Source of the DNA: an uncultured bacterium
GTDB taxonomy: Bacteria; Patescibacteriota; Minisyncoccia; Phycocordibacterales; GWA1-40-21
Assembly (NCBI GenBank): GCA_903824735.1
Contig: CAIJXO010000071.1
Span: 1 to 10,584 of the forward strand
Length of the DNA stretch: 10,584 nucleotides
Direction: 5' to 3'
A program made the translations under genes and the position numbers. Below are positions 1-6,762 of this stretch, in pieces (the first letter of the stretch is position 1; each line of letters starts with the position of its first letter). A model generated the notes under the pieces. That model worked only from the letters and a program-made list of their open reading frames with translations. It searched no databases and was not told the origin of the DNA.

Positions 1-99
1 GATAATAGCAATAATAACCAAGAGAATCACTCCATCAGAAATAACCAGCCATTTCTGCCCCTTTAGCGATTCGGTCGTTTTTTTAATTAATTCTGGCAT
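1..99 (-). CDS. Membrane protein N-terminus, partial (cut by window edge)
   Basis: An open frame starts at an ATG at 99 and runs 33 codons off the left edge with no stop. The first 18 residues are polar and Lys-rich (start MPELIKKTTESLKGQ); from about residue 18 the sequence turns hydrophobic (VILLVIIAII), the start of a membrane helix with the N-terminus probably in the cytoplasm. It lies 18 nt after the slipin stop on the same strand, so it is likely co-transcribed with slipin. NfeD-like proteins are the usual partners of slipins, but too little is visible to call that here. No Shine-Dalgarno sequence is seen. Function not recognised. Confidence 0.6.
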   Translation of the reverse strand, partial: MPELIKKTTESLKGQKWLVISDGVILLVIIAII

Positions 100-117
100 A
101 TTATCGTATGAATCGTA

Positions 118-858
118 CTATTTTTTGGCCATACCTTCAAGGGCCTTTAGGGCTTCCACTGGAACCATATAGACAACAGTGTTGCTTTGGTCTGAGGCCA
201 TATCATTTATTGACTGTAGAGTTCTCAAATGCAGGGCACCTGGAGTTCGAGCTAGCATTTCGGCGGCCTTAGCGATATTTTCTGATGCGGCCAATTCACC
301 TTGAGAATTGATAATGACCGCTCTTTTTTCTCTTTCGGCTTCGGCTTGCTTACCAATTGTGCGCTCCATCTCTGGTGGTAGGCTTACATCTTTTAGTTCC
401 ACATTTTGCACTTTCAAACCCCAAGCATCAGTCTCTTTATCGACAATTTCGCGAATACGATCAGCAATCTTATCGCGACTTGATAGCAATTCATCTAGGG
501 TGACTTCACCGACGATATTTCTCATCGTGGTCTGGGCATATTGAGAAATGGCATAACGAAAATCTTCAACTTCCACAATCGCTTTATTGGCATCACTGAC
601 TTTATAGTAAATAACAGCATTAACGCGAACTGACACGTTATCTTTGGTAATAGCATTCTGATCGGGCACATCGACGGCTTTGGTACGGACATCTACCTTC
701 TGAAAGCTCTGAATAATCGGCCAGACGATTCGCCAGCCTGGTTCCATGATGGAAGTAAATTTACCGAAGGTAAACTTCACTCCCCTTTCGTATTGATTAA
801 TCTGACGGATACTGACAATGACGAGTAAGACGATAATGACGATAAGCGTAGTAAGCAT
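118..858 (-). CDS. Slipin / stomatin-like SPFH-domain membrane protein
   Basis: The 246-residue protein has one N-terminal membrane helix (about residues 3-17) followed by an SPFH/Band 7 domain (about 18-180). Typical slipin features are visible: the QYERGV motif after the helix, the FGKF and EPGW turns, a KAVDVPDQ segment, and the long Glu/Lys/Arg-rich helix (EMERTIGKQAEAEREKRA) that drives oligomerisation. Family members form membrane-bound oligomeric scaffolds that organise microdomains and modulate proteases or channels; a role here beyond that is inference. Length fits bacterial slipins (about 250 aa). The start is the ATG at 858, just before the membrane helix. It lies downstream of the cation-pump gene on the same strand but has its own promoter-like sequence in the 66-bp gap. 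A partial membrane-protein gene follows after 18 nt. Confidence 0.9.
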   Translation of the reverse strand: MLTTLIVIIVLLVIVSIRQINQYERGVKFTFGKFTSIMEPGWRIVWPIIQSFQKVDVRTKAVDVPDQNAITKDNVSVRVNAVIYYKVSDANKAIVEVEDFRYAISQYAQTTMRNIVGEVTLDELLSSRDKIADRIREIVDKETDAWGLKVQNVELKDVSLPPEMERTIGKQAEAEREKRAVIINSQGELAASENIAKAAEMLARTPGALHLRTLQSINDMASDQSNTVVYMVPVEALKALEGMAKK

Positions 859-886
859 GATATTAAAATATTAATTAATAAATGAA

Positions 887-901
887 ATACTACGATAGTA
901 T
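887..901. promoter_or_regulatory. Perfect dyad at the slipin promoter, possible operator
   Basis: ATACTA and TAGTAT form perfect 6-bp arms around a CGA centre. The right arm overlaps the -10 box of the leftward slipin promoter and the left arm covers the expected transcription start. This is a position where a repressor could block RNA polymerase. No regulator is identified, and short AT-rich dyads occur by chance. Confidence 0.3.
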
Positions 902-905
902 AACA
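897..905 (-). promoter_or_regulatory. Extended -10 promoter for slipin
   Basis: On the minus strand the sequence TGTTATACT matches an extended -10 (TGn + TATACT). It begins 38 nt upstream of the slipin ATG, in the gap after the ATPase stop. No convincing -35 is present at 17 nt spacing, as expected for an extended -10 promoter. The same motif recurs before most other transcription units in this window. Confidence 0.5.
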
Positions 906-924
906 CAGATTTGCAAGAGGGACG

Positions 925-3513
925 CTAGCGCTTTCGGAAAAGCCATTTGGACACCTCAATCATAATTATATTGAACAGACCGACTAAAATGACTCCGATG
1001 GCCCAAAACAGAGATAGTGCGACTGTACCAAATAGAGACTGAAGTGCAGGTAGGTATATACTGAGCGCCATTAAGACAAAGCCGACTATAATTGCCCAGT
1101 TTAAGTATGTGTTTGAAAACAAGGAATAAGAGAAAATACTTTTGTCGAGACTGCGAACTGATAGGGCGACAAGTAAAGTGTAAGTACCAAAGGAAGCAAA
1201 AATGAAAGTTCGGACAGTATTCTCATCAAAGCCGAGCTTCATCAAAGTATAATAGATAACAAACAACAGTAAACTCGACAGAAGGCCAATCACTAGAATT
1301 AAAAACTTCATTGCCGGGTCAAATAATTTAATTTTGTTTCTCTGCAGTGGCTTGTGATCTAAAGCGTCTCGATCCCTCTCGAAGGCATATGACACCGCTG
1401 GAAAGCTATCGGTGAAGAAGTTAACCCAGAGAATTTGAAGAGCGTTCAGCGGCAATGGTAAGCCAGTCAAAAGCGAGCCACCAATCAGAACGAGACCGTC
1501 AGTAACGTTTGATAATAAATAGACAAGTACTTTTCGAATGTTACCAAGAATCTGTCGACCCTCTTCGATAGCGGCCACGATGGTTTCAAAATTGTCGTCT
1601 AGCAAAACCAAATCCGCCACACTTTGTGCCACTTCCGTACCTGAGCCCATCGCAATACCGACATCGGCTTGTCTAATACTTGGAGCATCGTTCACACCAT
1701 CACCGGTCATAGCCACGACCTCGCCCATTTCTTGATAAAGTTTGGCAATACGTAATTTATCAAGGGGGGTGACGCGCGAAATAACCGAAACGTGACTTAG
1801 GCGTTTTCGCAAAATATCTTCGTCCGTGTCCACAAGCTCTGCGGCATCGAGAACTGAGTTATTATCCACCACAATACCTACCTCTCGGGCTACAGCCAAA
1901 GCCGTACCCCGATGGTCACCGGTCATAATAACCGTTCTGATACCAGCCTTACTAATCCTTTGTATTGTGTCAGCAATCCCTGGACGAATCGGATCGTGAA
2001 AGGTAATTAGACCATCAATCATAATATCGGTAATCGCCAGGTCTGAAGTGAGAGAATACTCCTTAGAGTCAGAGATCTCCTTTGAGCCAACACCCAAGAC
2101 CCGCTCCCCGGTCGATGCCAAAGTATCAACCTGCGCTAGAAGTTTTTCTTTTTGAGCTGGCGCCAAGCTAGAATATTTAAGCAAAATATCTGGAGCACCA
2201 AGAAAAACTAGAAAAAATTTCCCTGCTTCGCGGACAAGTGATACTGAGTATTTTTCGACAGCATTAAATGGTGTGCTTTGTACCACATTTTCCTTTTGTT
2301 TAATGTCCGCTAAGGTTACACCCTTAAGTCCAGCCGACCGTACCAAGGCCATCTCCATGATTCGGCCATTCATACGCCACAGATTAGGATTCTCGTGTGG
2401 GTTTTCGATTAAGACATTAGTGTTGACTAAAGCACGCCTTAATAGTCCTTCGGCAGTTGTATTAAATGGTATAATTTGCGACATAAGCATTTGCGCCATA
2501 GTCAAAGTGCCAGTTTTGTCCGTTAAAATAAGTGTCGTACTACCAAGCGCTTCAGCGGCCACTAGCTTGCGCACTACCCCCTTCCGCTTGGCCATTCTTT
2601 CCACCCCCACAGCTAAAATTACGGTCATCGATATTGGCAGACCTTCAGGAATAGCCGAAACCGCGATGGCCACAGAAGTCAAAAACATATCGATAGCGGA
2701 GTAACCGACGATGAGTCCAATAATAAATACCAAGAGGGTAAGTGCACCTAAAATCACACTGAGGTAAACACTGAAATCAATTATGGCTTTTTGCAGTGGG
2801 GTCTTGTCGTTCTCGGTTGTCTTCATCAGGGAGGCAATTTTACCTAACTCTGTACTTGAATCGATTCTACAGACAACCGCTGAACATACACCCTGAGTGA
2901 CTAGCGTGCCCGCGAAAACCATACAGTCCTGATCGGCTAGACCAGCCTCAGGCAAAGAACTATACACAATTTTGGTTACGGGCAGTGACTCCCCCGTCAG
3001 AATCGCCTCATCAATCTGCAAATCATTGACAAAGATAACTCGGGCATCGGCTGGTACACGATCACCCTGGGCCAAACGAATAATATCCCCCGGTACAATT
3101 TCACTGGCATCTATTTCCCTCTCTTTACCATCACGAATCACGCGGGCACGCTGTTTCAAATAAGTTTTAAGTTCAGACAGAGCTTGCTCGGCTTTATTCT
3201 CTTGATAGAATCCTAAAATCGAATTTATTACGACAGCAATAAAAATAAATACGGCGTCACTATAATGCGAAATCGCCAAAGTAACAAAACCCGCAAATAA
3301 GAGGATGAGGATTAGCGGACTCTTGAGTTGATTCAAGAAAATTTTTAACCGGGGGGCACGCCTCGCCCGGCTTATAGAGTTTTTGCCAAATATTGCGCTC
3401 CTTTTTTTAGCAATTTCCTCAGCTAGGCCAAACTCAGCGTTACTTTCAAGCAAGGACAGCACCTCGACTAAAGACAGGCGCCAAAAATCTTTTTTCTGAA
3501 TATTGATATCCAT
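925..3513 (-). CDS. P-type cation-transporting ATPase (P2, Ca2+-ATPase-like)
   Basis: A full-length P2-type pump of about 862 residues, predicted to move a cation, most likely Ca2+, across the cytoplasmic membrane using ATP. In order: N-terminal cation-ATPase domain (about 8-60); actuator domain with TGES near 174; M4 with PEGLP near 290; phosphorylation motif DKTGTLT near 332; HDPIRP near 507; TGD near 532; hinge TGDGVNDAP near 603; and six C-terminal helices. M4 Glu, M5 SNVTD and M6 NFFTD give Asn/Asp at positions matching SERCA Ca2+ ligands (N768, E771 as Asp, N796, D800). The M8 glutamate (E908 in SERCA) is not apparent, so perhaps one ion per cycle. The KGAPE motif of the nucleotide domain reads LGAPD, so its lysine is missing. 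A TTG codon directly precedes the ATG chosen here. The gene is divergent from the ABC permease, 61 bp apart. Ca2+ specificity is inferred. Confidence 0.9.
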   Translation of the reverse strand: MDINIQKKDFWRLSLVEVLSLLESNAEFGLAEEIAKKRSAIFGKNSISRARRAPRLKIFLNQLKSPLILILLFAGFVTLAISHYSDAVFIFIAVVINSILGFYQENKAEQALSELKTYLKQRARVIRDGKEREIDASEIVPGDIIRLAQGDRVPADARVIFVNDLQIDEAILTGESLPVTKIVYSSLPEAGLADQDCMVFAGTLVTQGVCSAVVCRIDSSTELGKIASLMKTTENDKTPLQKAIIDFSVYLSVILGALTLLVFIIGLIVGYSAIDMFLTSVAIAVSAIPEGLPISMTVILAVGVERMAKRKGVVRKLVAAEALGSTTLILTDKTGTLTMAQMLMSQIIPFNTTAEGLLRRALVNTNVLIENPHENPNLWRMNGRIMEMALVRSAGLKGVTLADIKQKENVVQSTPFNAVEKYSVSLVREAGKFFLVFLGAPDILLKYSSLAPAQKEKLLAQVDTLASTGERVLGVGSKEISDSKEYSLTSDLAITDIMIDGLITFHDPIRPGIADTIQRISKAGIRTVIMTGDHRGTALAVAREVGIVVDNNSVLDAAELVDTDEDILRKRLSHVSVISRVTPLDKLRIAKLYQEMGEVVAMTGDGVNDAPSIRQADVGIAMGSGTEVAQSVADLVLLDDNFETIVAAIEEGRQILGNIRKVLVYLLSNVTDGLVLIGGSLLTGLPLPLNALQILWVNFFTDSFPAVSYAFERDRDALDHKPLQRNKIKLFDPAMKFLILVIGLLSSLLLFVIYYTLMKLGFDENTVRTFIFASFGTYTLLVALSVRSLDKSIFSYSLFSNTYLNWAIIVGFVLMALSIYLPALQSLFGTVALSLFWAIGVILVGLFNIIMIEVSKWLFRKR

Positions 3514-3540
3514 CAAAAAATTATAGTTACGTTAGACAAT

Positions 3541-3549
3541 ATTATAACA
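3541..3549 (-). promoter_or_regulatory. Extended -10 promoter for the P-type ATPase
   Basis: The minus strand reads TGTTATAAT, an extended -10 with a perfect TATAAT hexamer, ending 27 nt before the ATPase ATG. It would give a leader of roughly 20 nt without a Shine-Dalgarno sequence. It lies back to back with the rightward promoter of the ABC permease only about 11 bp away, so the two cannot easily be occupied by polymerase at the same time. Confidence 0.55.
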
Positions 3550-3559
3550 CAGCGAAAAA

Positions 3560-3568
3560 TGCTATACT
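3560..3568 (+). promoter_or_regulatory. Extended -10 promoter for the ABC permease (leaderless)
   Basis: TGCTATACT (TGn + TATACT) ends only 6 nt before the permease ATG at 3575. Transcription would normally begin about 7 nt after the -10, at or next to the A of the ATG, so the mRNA is predicted to be leaderless. No -35 is evident. Confidence 0.55.
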
Positions 3569-3574
3569 ATCGCC

Positions 3575-4849
3575 ATGAGTTTTAACCGTGGTCTAAAAAA
3601 TTTCACGACTGATTTTAAAGTCGCCCACTTTTTAGCTTGGCGCGAAATAAAGAGAGCAAACATTTGGACGACAATCCTGATTAGTTTTGTCATGACCCTC
3701 ACCTTCCTAAACTTAATTGTCGTGTCAGGAATATTAGTCGGACTAATCCAGGGCTCAGAAGAGGCCAACAAAGTAAAATACACGAGTGACGTGATTATTT
3801 CCACACCAAAGCAGAAAAACTATATTAACCGCAGCAATAGCTTACTCCAGGCAATTGAAGCTACTCCGGAAGTGCAGGACTATACCGCTCGATATCTAGA
3901 GTCGGTCGTTGTCGAAGCAGGATATCGTGAAAGAACGAATCCAACCGACTTACTCGATAGGTCAGGCGGTTCTTTGGCGGGTATCGATCCACAAGCCGAG
4001 GATAGCGTAACCGGCCTAAGTAAATATCTAGTCGAAGGTTTGTACCTTGAACCGAATGATTATGACAAAATACTGATCGGTTCAGATTTGTTATTCAAAT
4101 ATAACCCAGTAGAATCTCCCGGCTTTAGCCTTTTAAAAAATGTTGAAGCAGGATCAAAGGTACGTTTAAGGATTGGCGACTTGGTCCGTGAGGTGACAAT
4201 CAAAGGCGTTTTAAAAGCTAAGGTCAGTGGTATTGATCAGAGAATCTTTATGAACCAAAGTCAGGTGCGCCAACTGATTGGACGAAGTGATTATAACGTG
4301 GATGAAATCGCCATTAAACTTTTTGACCCAAAACAAGCTGACAATGTCCGCGATCAACTTGTCCGACAGGGTTTTGCTGAAAATGCCGTCATTCAAACTT
4401 GGCTCGACGCCCAGCCAAAGTTTCTTAAGGATATCAAGCTCACCTTTGCTTTAATTGGAAACATGATTGGTACCATCGGACTTGTCGTCGCCTCAATCAC
4501 GATCTTCATCGTTATTTTCGTCAATGCTATCACCCGCCGACGCTATATCGGTATCATGAAAGGCATTGGCATCAGCCGTCGCGCCATCGAATTCTCATAT
4601 ATCGCCCAGTCAATATTCTATGCTGTCTTGGGCATGGCCGTCGGCTCGCTCATTGTTTTCTTTTTGCTTAAACCGTACTTTGATTTACACCCGATTGACT
4701 TCCCTTTTAGTGATGGAATCTTGGTGGCTGAACCATTGGGCACCCTTATCCGTTCAGTTATTTTGTTTGTCGCTACAATAATTGCTGGTTATGTGCCGGC
4801 GAGAATCGTGGTAAAACAAAATACCCTCGATGCAATACTAGGTAGATAA
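3575..4849 (+). CDS. ABC transporter permease, MacB/FtsX-like
   Basis: The 424-residue protein has the layout of a MacB/LolC-type permease: one helix near the N-terminus (about 31-58), a large extracytoplasmic domain (about 60-285), and three C-terminal helices (about 289-319, 342-365 and 391-409). After the second helix comes the cytoplasmic coupling segment RRRYIGIMKGIGISRRAIE, typical of FtsX-like permeases. Its ATPase partner follows after 4 nt, so the two form a type VII ABC complex, a class that uses mechanical force on envelope substrates, exporting peptides or lipoproteins or regulating hydrolases. No periplasmic adaptor (HlyD/MacA type) gene is adjacent, in keeping with a single-membrane cell. 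The start is the first ATG, just after a -10 box, implying a leaderless message. Substrate unknown. Confidence 0.88.
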   Translation: MSFNRGLKNFTTDFKVAHFLAWREIKRANIWTTILISFVMTLTFLNLIVVSGILVGLIQGSEEANKVKYTSDVIISTPKQKNYINRSNSLLQAIEATPEVQDYTARYLESVVVEAGYRERTNPTDLLDRSGGSLAGIDPQAEDSVTGLSKYLVEGLYLEPNDYDKILIGSDLLFKYNPVESPGFSLLKNVEAGSKVRLRIGDLVREVTIKGVLKAKVSGIDQRIFMNQSQVRQLIGRSDYNVDEIAIKLFDPKQADNVRDQLVRQGFAENAVIQTWLDAQPKFLKDIKLTFALIGNMIGTIGLVVASITIFIVIFVNAITRRRYIGIMKGIGISRRAIEFSYIAQSIFYAVLGMAVGSLIVFFLLKPYFDLHPIDFPFSDGILVAEPLGTLIRSVILFVATIIAGYVPARIVVKQNTLDAILGR

Positions 4850-4853
4850 AAAA

Positions 4854-5537
4854 ATGATTAAAACTGAAAAATTAACAAAAGTATATAAAAGTGGGGCGAC
4901 TGAGATAAGAGCGATTGATAACATCGATCTTCAGGTGCGCAAAGGTGAATTCCTAGCAATCACTGGTAAATCTGGCTCTGGTAAATCAACCCTACTTTAT
5001 CAGCTCGGCATGCTTGATATACCCAATCACGGGACAATTCATATCAATGATGTTGATGTTTTAAAACTTTCTGATGAGACGCGTACTAAATTTCGCTTAA
5101 AAGAACTAGGCTATGTTTTCCAAGACTATGCTATTTTACCGTCACTATCGGCGCTTGAAAATGTAATGCTGCCTCTTCTCATGCAGGGTGAAAGTAAAAG
5201 CGAAGCTATTCGTAAAGCCACCAAAGCGCTCGACAGAGTCGGCCTCGGCGATCGAATAAATAATCTACCAAGCCAGCTCTCGGGCGGTCAACAGCAGCGT
5301 GTCTCTATTGCTCGTGCGATTGGTCATGAACCATCAATCATTTTTGCCGATGAGCCAACAGCAAACCTCGATTCTGAGACTTCGAAAGCTGTTCTTGAGG
5401 CTTTCCTTGAATTACATCATGAAGGACAAACCATTGTCATGGTCACACACGAAAAAGATTATGCGGTCCTAGGAGATCGAATAATTGAGCTTAAGGATGG
5501 AAAAATAATTGCCGATAATAAACCGCATCATTTGTAG
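4854..5537 (+). CDS. ABC transporter ATP-binding protein, MacB/LolD/FtsE-like
   Basis: A complete 227-residue nucleotide-binding subunit that powers the permease encoded 4 nt upstream. All motifs are present: Walker A GKSGSGKST (38-46), Q-loop Gln90 in VFQDY, ABC signature LSGGQQ (142-147), Walker B IIFADE (162-167) with catalytic Glu167, D-loop around ANLD (170-173) and H-loop His199. Length and motif spelling fit the MacB/LolD/FtsE group (type VII ABC systems). The start ATG follows an A-rich run; there is no clear ribosome-binding site, so translation is probably coupled to the upstream gene. The 3' end overlaps the 3' end of the convergent sigma factor gene by 10 bp, with no hairpin terminator visible between them. 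Confidence 0.93.
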   Translation: MIKTEKLTKVYKSGATEIRAIDNIDLQVRKGEFLAITGKSGSGKSTLLYQLGMLDIPNHGTIHINDVDVLKLSDETRTKFRLKELGYVFQDYAILPSLSALENVMLPLLMQGESKSEAIRKATKALDRVGLGDRINNLPSQLSGGQQQRVSIARAIGHEPSIIFADEPTANLDSETSKAVLEAFLELHHEGQTIVMVTHEKDYAVLGDRIIELKDGKIIADNKPHHL

Positions 5538-6034
5538 AGTTGTTTCAGTTTCTCCAATCCCCGATGGAGCTTTACGGCAATCGCGTTTTTTGTCTGACCA
5601 GTGATGGCCGAAATCTCTTTTAGCGACAAGTCCTGCAAATGACGCAGGCACATGACCTCTTGGTACATTTTCGGTAAACGCTTTATAAGCTTCACCGCTG
5701 ATTTTCCATCTAAAAAATTAATCAGCGAATCAGTATTCCCAGTGCTCGGGTCAAATCCTTTTTCTTGCAAATCATCGAGTGAACTGGTTTTATGCTTGCG
5801 GTATTCATCAATGATCAGATTATTTAAAATATGATAAAGAAAGGCCTTCATTAAATCGATTTTTCCACCTTTGACCAAATACAGCCAAGTCTTCATAAAA
5901 GTCTCCTGCACCATACCTTCACCTAAGGCGCGGTCATTTAGCTTAAAGAAGGCTCGGGCGTTTAGCCCTTTCTCAAAATCGCGATGCGCGACCGTGAGTA
6001 TCCCCTGACGCTCATTATGTTCTTTGGGGGTCAT
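5528..6034 (-). CDS. RNA polymerase sigma factor, ECF / sigma-70 family
   Basis: The 168-residue protein has only sigma regions 2 and 4, the ECF layout. Region 2 (about 26-82) includes GMVQETFMKTW and YHILNNLIIDEYRK, matching the core-binding and -10-recognition helices. Region 4 (about 115-165) has LPKMYQEVMCLRHLQDLSLKEIS followed by the helix-turn-helix TGQTKNAIAVKLHRGLEKL, which reads the -35. It would redirect RNA polymerase to a small regulon. No anti-sigma gene lies next to it: the downstream neighbour is a convergent ABC gene and the upstream one a divergent secreted protein. It has its own extended -10 promoter, with a leader of about 22 nt. The ATG at 6034 gives the usual ECF length. 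Regulon and signal are unknown. Confidence 0.88.
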   Translation of the reverse strand: MTPKEHNERQGILTVAHRDFEKGLNARAFFKLNDRALGEGMVQETFMKTWLYLVKGGKIDLMKAFLYHILNNLIIDEYRKHKTSSLDDLQEKGFDPSTGNTDSLINFLDGKSAVKLIKRLPKMYQEVMCLRHLQDLSLKEISAITGQTKNAIAVKLHRGLEKLKQLYK

Positions 6035-6062
6035 AATAAATAGCTGTTAACTAGATAATTTA

Positions 6063-6071
6063 ATTATAGCA
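6063..6071 (-). promoter_or_regulatory. Extended -10 promoter for the ECF sigma factor
   Basis: The minus strand reads TGCTATAAT, a perfect extended -10, ending 28 nt before the sigma ATG. The sequence just upstream, TTGACTG, resembles that before the promoter at 10003-10011 (TTGACTA). It is too close to the -10 to act as a normal -35. An AT-rich 6-bp dyad (6055-6067) covers the hexamer. Confidence 0.55.
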
Positions 6072-6329
6072 CAGTCAAGACTTAATAGCGATGCGTAATA
6101 ATAAACTGGCTAGAACGACATCAGTAATATGAAAACTCTGATATTCTACTCGATTACCTTAGCCATGGTCTTTTCGGTGATAAACCAAACACCTCTCCTA
6201 CCGTCTATTTCGTCAATTGGCTTGACAGACTGCTCGCAAAGTTACTGCTTTTAATCGGCTGTAATTTATCTCTAGATCTGGCGGCATCAGTAGTGAGGTA
6301 ATAAATAAAAGGTCGAATTTAATATCTAA

Positions 6330-6335
6330 TATAAT
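6330..6335 (+). promoter_or_regulatory. -10 box for the peptidoglycan-binding protein gene
   Basis: A perfect TATAAT ends 7 nt before the ATG at 6343. Transcription would begin at or very near the start codon, giving a leaderless or nearly leaderless mRNA. No TGn extension or clear -35 is seen, and the surroundings are AT-rich, so exact placement is uncertain. Confidence 0.4.
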
Positions 6336-6342
6336 ATACAAA

Positions 6343-6708
6343 ATGATAAATAAAAAAAATATCTTAATTAGTGCTGGTTTAGTATTAACTCTCGCTTTTG
6401 CTTTCACTGTTTCAGTACCAAGTGCTAGTGCCTATGAGCAAAACATTCTTGTCGGCCAAGATTTGACCATTGGCTCAACTGGACAAGGTGTCGTCGTTCT
6501 ACAGGGCTTGCTATCAGAAATGGGTTACCTTAATGTGCCAATTGGCATTCCTCTAGGCTATTTCGGGACAATGACTCAGACCGCTGTCGGAAAATATCAA
6601 ACAGCACAGAGTGTATCCCCAACGGCTGGCTACTTCGGATCTTTGAGCAAGATTGCGATGCATCAAGACTTTGCTATGCGCAGTTGGTTGTCACTCCTAG
6701 GTTGGTAA
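6343..6708 (+). CDS. Secreted peptidoglycan-binding domain protein
   Basis: The 121-residue protein starts with a classic Sec signal peptide: Lys-rich start, hydrophobic core (about 7-24) and an ASA cleavage site after residue 30. The rest (about 35-105) is one peptidoglycan-binding domain (PG_binding_1 type): GSTGQGVVVLQGLLSEMGY, then GYFGTMTQTAVGKYQ and a second GYFG turn. The domain binds cell-wall muropeptides and is normally attached to a hydrolase; here no catalytic domain follows, so the product is a stand-alone wall binder of about 90 residues after cleavage. Such short secreted PG-binding proteins are common in Parcubacteria. The message appears monocistronic, beginning next to a -10 box and ending at a strong terminator 24 nt after the stop. 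Its divergent neighbour is the ECF sigma gene; control by that factor is possible but not shown. Confidence 0.85.
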   Translation: MINKKNILISAGLVLTLAFAFTVSVPSASAYEQNILVGQDLTIGSTGQGVVVLQGLLSEMGYLNVPIGIPLGYFGTMTQTAVGKYQTAQSVSPTAGYFGSLSKIAMHQDFAMRSWLSLLGW

Positions 6709-6731
6709 TAACCGCGCAATGATCCAATACG

Positions 6732-6762
6732 AAAAATCACCCGTTTAGCGGGTGATTTTTTT
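6732..6762. terminator. Bidirectional intrinsic terminator
   Basis: A strong hairpin has arms AATCACCCG and CGGGTGATT, extended by flanking A/T pairs, around the 5-nt loop TTTAG, followed by seven T on the plus strand. On the minus strand it is followed by TTTTT. It ends the rightward PG-binding gene and the leftward two-component operon. The stop codon of receiver C lies in the loop and its last codons lie in the stem. Confidence 0.9.

Larger units (their letters stand above)
6035..6342. other. Divergent intergenic spacer (308 bp)
   Basis: This is the longest gene-free stretch in the window, between the leftward sigma factor gene and the rightward peptidoglycan-binding protein gene. It holds the promoters of both. 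It also contains an 8-bp direct repeat CATCAGTA (6119-6126 and 6285-6292) and a 41-codon open frame at 6129-6254 (+) with a hydrophobic start, which is not called as a gene because no start signal supports it. No strong hairpin, tRNA or repeat array is visible. The length leaves room for regulatory sites. Confidence 0.6.

Noticed and set aside
5550..5570. Hairpin CTCCA/TGGAG as a terminator for the convergent ABC and sigma genes
   Set aside because: The stem is only 5 bp, has no T tract on either side, and lies within the sigma coding sequence.
6222..6250. TTGACA at 6222 as a rightward -35 box
   Set aside because: The hexamer 17 nt downstream (CTGCTT) does not resemble a -10, and no gene start follows within a suitable distance.
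6213..6407. Leftward 64-codon open frame overlapping the start of the PG-binding gene
   Set aside because: It lies antisense to the signal peptide of a well-supported gene, has low-complexity Lys/Ile/Leu composition, and has no start signal.
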